Translations under genes and position numbers: made by a program
The notes under the pieces: model-generated
The model's database searches: none
The model's input: the letters and a program-made list of their open reading frames with translations, nothing else
Told to the model about the DNA's origin: nothing
Shown here: positions 61,555 through 64,000 of the stretch, in pieces
Position numbering within the stretch: position 1 is the first letter of the stretch
Layout of the letters: every line of letters begins with the position of its first letter
From: Bdellovibrionaceae bacterium UBA2339
Lineage (GTDB): Bacteria > Bdellovibrionota > Bdellovibrionia > Bdellovibrionales > JAMPXM01
DNA length: 64,000 bases
Assembly: GCA_002344785.1 (NCBI GenBank)
Contig: DDUL01000033.1
Location: 116,538 to 180,537, forward strand
Direction of reading: 5' to 3'

Positions 61555-62221
61555 TGTTCAAGACGAAAGCCTATCTCCACAGTTCAAACTTTTCTGGGGA
61601 TTGTCCCGCGAGTTCACCGCCGCACACCACTATGAGAAATCAGAGTGGTCCGAAGAACAAAACACGAAGGTCTTCGGTCCATGCTTCACCGCCAAACATG
61701 GTCATGGGCACAATTATCGAATCGAAATTTGGGTCAGTGCTCAATCCCAAGACACGGACTGGGCGAAATTTCAGCTTGCCGTTCAACAAGTGGCGGGGCT
61801 TTTAAATTACAAACATCTGCCTCTCGACGCGCCGGCGTTTCGCGATCGCGTGCCGACGACGGAAAACATTGCGGCCTTTCTCGCGCAAGCCTTTCGACAG
61901 GCCTACGGTCAAGACGCTTCGTTTTTACGCCTCGACGAAATGTCAGATCTGGCGGTTGAAATCGGATCGCGACCTTGGGATGCGAAGCGAATCGAACGAG
62001 CGACTTATGATGTGCAACTCGCGCCCGAGGCCTCGCCTCGCGAACTCACGCTTGAAATCGAAACCAATGCATCCTACGAGCAAGTTGCGGATGCGGCCAT
62101 TGAAGTCTTGGCCGCGGACTGCGAATCTCCAGGAGAATTGGCCATTCGCTTAGCGGGGCGATGGAAAGCCCCGCTCTCAATGAGTGATGCCAGCGGTCGT
62201 CACTTTGCGGTGTGCGTATAA
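61547..62221 (+). CDS. 6-pyruvoyl-tetrahydropterin synthase/QueD-family protein
   Basis: Converts dihydroneopterin triphosphate in pterin or queuosine pathways. FTAAHHY supplies one zinc His and CFTAKHGHGHNY supplies the catalytic Cys46 and the remaining His. The 24-residue distance from the first motif to the Cys resembles eukaryotic-type PTPS more than short QueD. I place the start at TTG 61547 (224 residues), with GGAGGG 7 bases upstream; it overlaps the SDR stop by 8 bases. The C-terminal 80 residues are longer than in QueD. Pathway assignment is open because no other queuosine genes are in view. Confidence 0.83.
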   Translation: MSNVQDESLSPQFKLFWGLSREFTAAHHYEKSEWSEEQNTKVFGPCFTAKHGHGHNYRIEIWVSAQSQDTDWAKFQLAVQQVAGLLNYKHLPLDAPAFRDRVPTTENIAAFLAQAFRQAYGQDASFLRLDEMSDLAVEIGSRPWDAKRIERATYDVQLAPEASPRELTLEIETNASYEQVADAAIEVLAADCESPGELAIRLAGRWKAPLSMSDASGRHFAVCV

Positions 62222-63060
62222 ACAGTGTAGCCGTCGAAATCTTTCCATTTGCCGACTTCTCCGACCTTTACAGCACTGCGCCCTTCCATTTCCAGGAGCA
62301 GTCCGTTTTCCAGATCGATGTAAAAGTGAAGCGGATCGACGATCGCTGAGATTATAAGGCTTGAGGCTTTCATTTTGACTGCGATCGCTTTGCGACCTTG
62401 GACCTCAACTTCCTTCACCTTGAAAAATTCAAAGCCCACAGTTTCGCGTCGATCAATGACAGCGAAGCGAACCCGTACACGTTCACCCTTAAGAAGGCGC
62501 TCCCAGTTTTTTGGCTGCCGAAGATGCGCAACGAGAGTCGAGGAGACAACGAAATCCTCACCCACGGACTCTTCTGCCGTTTGTGTCTTGCCGGCCTTGG
62601 TAAAACTAAATCGCGCCTTCCCTTCACTCAGCTCGACGAACCCATCTGTTTCTAGCTGCAGTTGTTCGACTCGAAACTTCTTCAGCACTTCACGTCCTTC
62701 GGAGATTTGGAAGGTCGAAGTTTCACGCACAAGCTCTCGACCTTCGGGACTCAAATATGTGCTCACGTAGGTTTTCTGGTCACCTGTGACGCTGAACTCG
62801 TTTTTCATGGTGAACAGCATTTGATCGCGCTTCTTCAGAGCAAAGATCTTCGCCGAAAAATTCGGCGTCAGGTTCGTGGTTTGGGCATAGGCCAAGCTCT
62901 GACCACCCGTCACGAATCCCCAAACTAAACTCAAAGCAAAGAACAGATGCATCCCGATCTGAAGCATCGAGCTCGGACTCTGGCTTCGACTTTGCCTACC
63001 GAATTGTTTACGGAACTGGAAAAAGCTTGAATGATGTGGATGCGGGCTTTGTTGGATCAT
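62200..63060 (-). CDS. Secreted protein, unknown function (DUF3108-like look)
   Basis: A 286-residue protein with a long polar N-terminus (about 30 residues, His/Ser-rich) before the hydrophobic signal (MHLFFALSLVWGFVTGG) and a strand-rich mature domain. The arrangement of VVSSTLVAHLRQPKNWERLLKGE and HFYIDLENGLLLEMEG resembles DUF3108-type envelope proteins, but weakly. The ATG follows GGGGAG. The 3' end overlaps the convergent PTPS-like gene by 22 bases. Confidence 0.68.
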   Translation of the reverse strand: MIQQSPHPHHSSFFQFRKQFGRQSRSQSPSSMLQIGMHLFFALSLVWGFVTGGQSLAYAQTTNLTPNFSAKIFALKKRDQMLFTMKNEFSVTGDQKTYVSTYLSPEGRELVRETSTFQISEGREVLKKFRVEQLQLETDGFVELSEGKARFSFTKAGKTQTAEESVGEDFVVSSTLVAHLRQPKNWERLLKGERVRVRFAVIDRRETVGFEFFKVKEVEVQGRKAIAVKMKASSLIISAIVDPLHFYIDLENGLLLEMEGRSAVKVGEVGKWKDFDGYTVYTHTAK

Positions 63061-63256
63061 TGGACGTTCTCCCCGGTTGCCGAGTTCCTGCCTAGCTCTG
63101 TTTTTGCGAACTCCTCATCGAACAGTCAGCTCAATCCTGCCTGATTGGAGTCGAACTGCAACACTTCTCCCATTGTGCAACTCCTCCCGATTTCTCCTGC
63201 CATCTTTTCAGGCTCCGCCGTGGACGCGCCGCAGTTGGCATGCTAAGACGACTCCT

Positions 63257-64000
63257 ATGCGCGGTCCCAAGTCTGCCCCATCGACATCCACTTCGTCCGC
63301 CACTGGCGAATCCGACATTTCATCTCCTCGCGAAGATCGAATTTCTAAGATCATGGCGCAGAGAGGTATTTGCTCGCGCCGCGAAGCCGATGCTTGGCTT
63401 GAAAAGGGCTGGGTCAAAGTGGATGGCGAGATCGCTCAACTGGGTCAGCGCGCGCGGTCGGATTGCCGAATTGAGATCTCGCCTGACGCTCGTCGTGAAC
63501 GCGCTGAGCTGGTCAGCATCATCCTCAATAAACCCATTGGTTATGTTTCAGGCCAACCTGAGCCCGGCTATGAGCCAGCTGTTCGCCTGATCACTGCCGC
63601 TAATCAGCATCGAAGCTCTCCTCGCGAACAACAACTGAAGCCCCAGCACTTTGATGGTCTCGCTCCAGCTGGACGCTTGGATATCGACTCAAAGGGTCTA
63701 TTGTTATTCACCCAGGATGGACGAATCGCGAGACAGGTGATTGGCGAAGACTCAGAAATTGAAAAAGAGTATTTGGTCCGCGTCGCTGGCGAGATCACCG
63801 AGATTAAACTCAAGCAACTTCGCTTCGGGCTGGAGCTCGATGGTCAAGCCCTGAAACCGGCTCGCGTGGAGCGCATTAATGAAGCGCAGTTGAAGATGAT
63901 TCTGCAAGAAGGCAAGAAGCGCCAAATTCGCCGCATGTGTGAGCTGGTTGAACTCAAAGTCGTGGGCCTCAAGCGCGTGCGGATTGGCAAACTTCGCCTC
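63257..64000 (+). CDS. RsuA/RluB/RluF-type pseudouridine synthase, incomplete
   Basis: The gene runs off the right edge after 248 codons. After a Ser/Pro-rich start it has an S4 RNA-binding domain (about 25-75: ISKIMAQRGICSRREADAWL, VKVDGE), the pseudouridine synthase motif LNKPIGYVS, the catalytic Asp in GRLDIDSKGLLLFTQDG (Asp142) and LQEGKKRQIRRMCE. It isomerises a uridine in ribosomal RNA. Features such as the KKRQIRRMCE motif fit RluB/RluF/RsuA, not RluA. The ATG at 63257 has only a weak ribosome binding site; the exact subfamily needs the rest of the gene. Confidence 0.9.
   Translation, partial: MRGPKSAPSTSTSSATGESDISSPREDRISKIMAQRGICSRREADAWLEKGWVKVDGEIAQLGQRARSDCRIEISPDARRERAELVSIILNKPIGYVSGQPEPGYEPAVRLITAANQHRSSPREQQLKPQHFDGLAPAGRLDIDSKGLLLFTQDGRIARQVIGEDSEIEKEYLVRVAGEITEIKLKQLRFGLELDGQALKPARVERINEAQLKMILQEGKKRQIRRMCELVELKVVGLKRVRIGKLRL

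Noticed and set aside
1..64000. tRNA, rRNA, CRISPR array or complete insertion sequence
   Set aside because: No cloverleaf-like segment, spaced direct repeats or transposase with terminal repeats was found by eye in the intergenic spaces; a covariance-model search would be decisive.

Overview
The window reads as chromosomal DNA of a Gram-negative, secretion-rich bacterium, most likely a member of the Bdellovibrionota or a close relative (inference). The pointers are a 67-residue single histone-fold protein of the Bdellovibrio HBb/Bd0055 kind, many lipoproteins and signal-peptide proteins without recognisable family, a BamB/YfgM outer-membrane assembly pair, a GAF plus HD-GYP protein and an isoprenoid-lipid exopolysaccharide locus. 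I saw no rRNA, tRNA or CRISPR array.

Layout. (1) 3-3380, minus strand: rpmF-fabH-fabD-fabG, a fatty-acid synthesis operon without plsX. (2) 3660-5876: two unknown secreted proteins and a catalytic-domain-only tyrosine recombinase. (3) 6018-10476: two paralogous membrane Ser/Thr kinases that share an ectodomain I do not recognise. (4) 10752-15719: a compact module that looks like a ribosomally made, modified peptide (RiPP) system. A plus-strand operon with 4-base overlaps (membrane-tethered HTH protein, PF14907-like nucleotidyltransferase, HPr-kinase-like protein, 78-residue candidate precursor) converges, 3 bases apart, on a minus-strand operon (PqqD-like recognition protein, S26-type Ser/His peptidase, SPASM radical SAM enzyme). 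(5) 15783-29996: a polysaccharide locus with methyltransferase, glycosyltransferases, Wzc-like copolymerase, a four-gene UDP-L-amino-sugar operon, polymerase/ligase, SLBB protein and a WecA/MraY-type initiating transferase. (6) 30297-39897: a 1279-residue repeat lipoprotein, leucine-dehydrogenase-like enzyme, YfgM-BamB, lipoprotein, M48 protease. (7) 39936-49699: mostly secreted or anchored minus-strand proteins (Cys-rich protein, polysaccharide deacetylase, CapA-like phosphatase, papain-like protein) plus a GNAT and a Tat-type amidase. (8) 49741-58467: aldehyde dehydrogenase without its catalytic Cys and Glu, GIY-YIG nuclease, EEP lipoprotein, vWA lipoprotein, His-tailed membrane protein and a peptide-type solute-binding protein. 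(9) 58600-64000: GAF/HD-GYP, bacterial histone, SDR plus PTPS/QueD pair, secreted protein and the start of an RsuA/RluF-type pseudouridine synthase.

How the genes fit together. The best candidate for an undescribed system is region 4. A leader-like YxxPxI motif precedes a Gly/Cys/Thr-rich C-terminus in a peptide surrounded by a recognition protein, a radical SAM enzyme, a putative leader protease and two group-transfer enzymes (kinase-like and nucleotidyltransferase). Its place at the edge of an exopolysaccharide locus suggests the mature peptide is exported with, attached to, or used to control the polymer. That role is inference; gene content, overlaps and motifs are read from the sequence.
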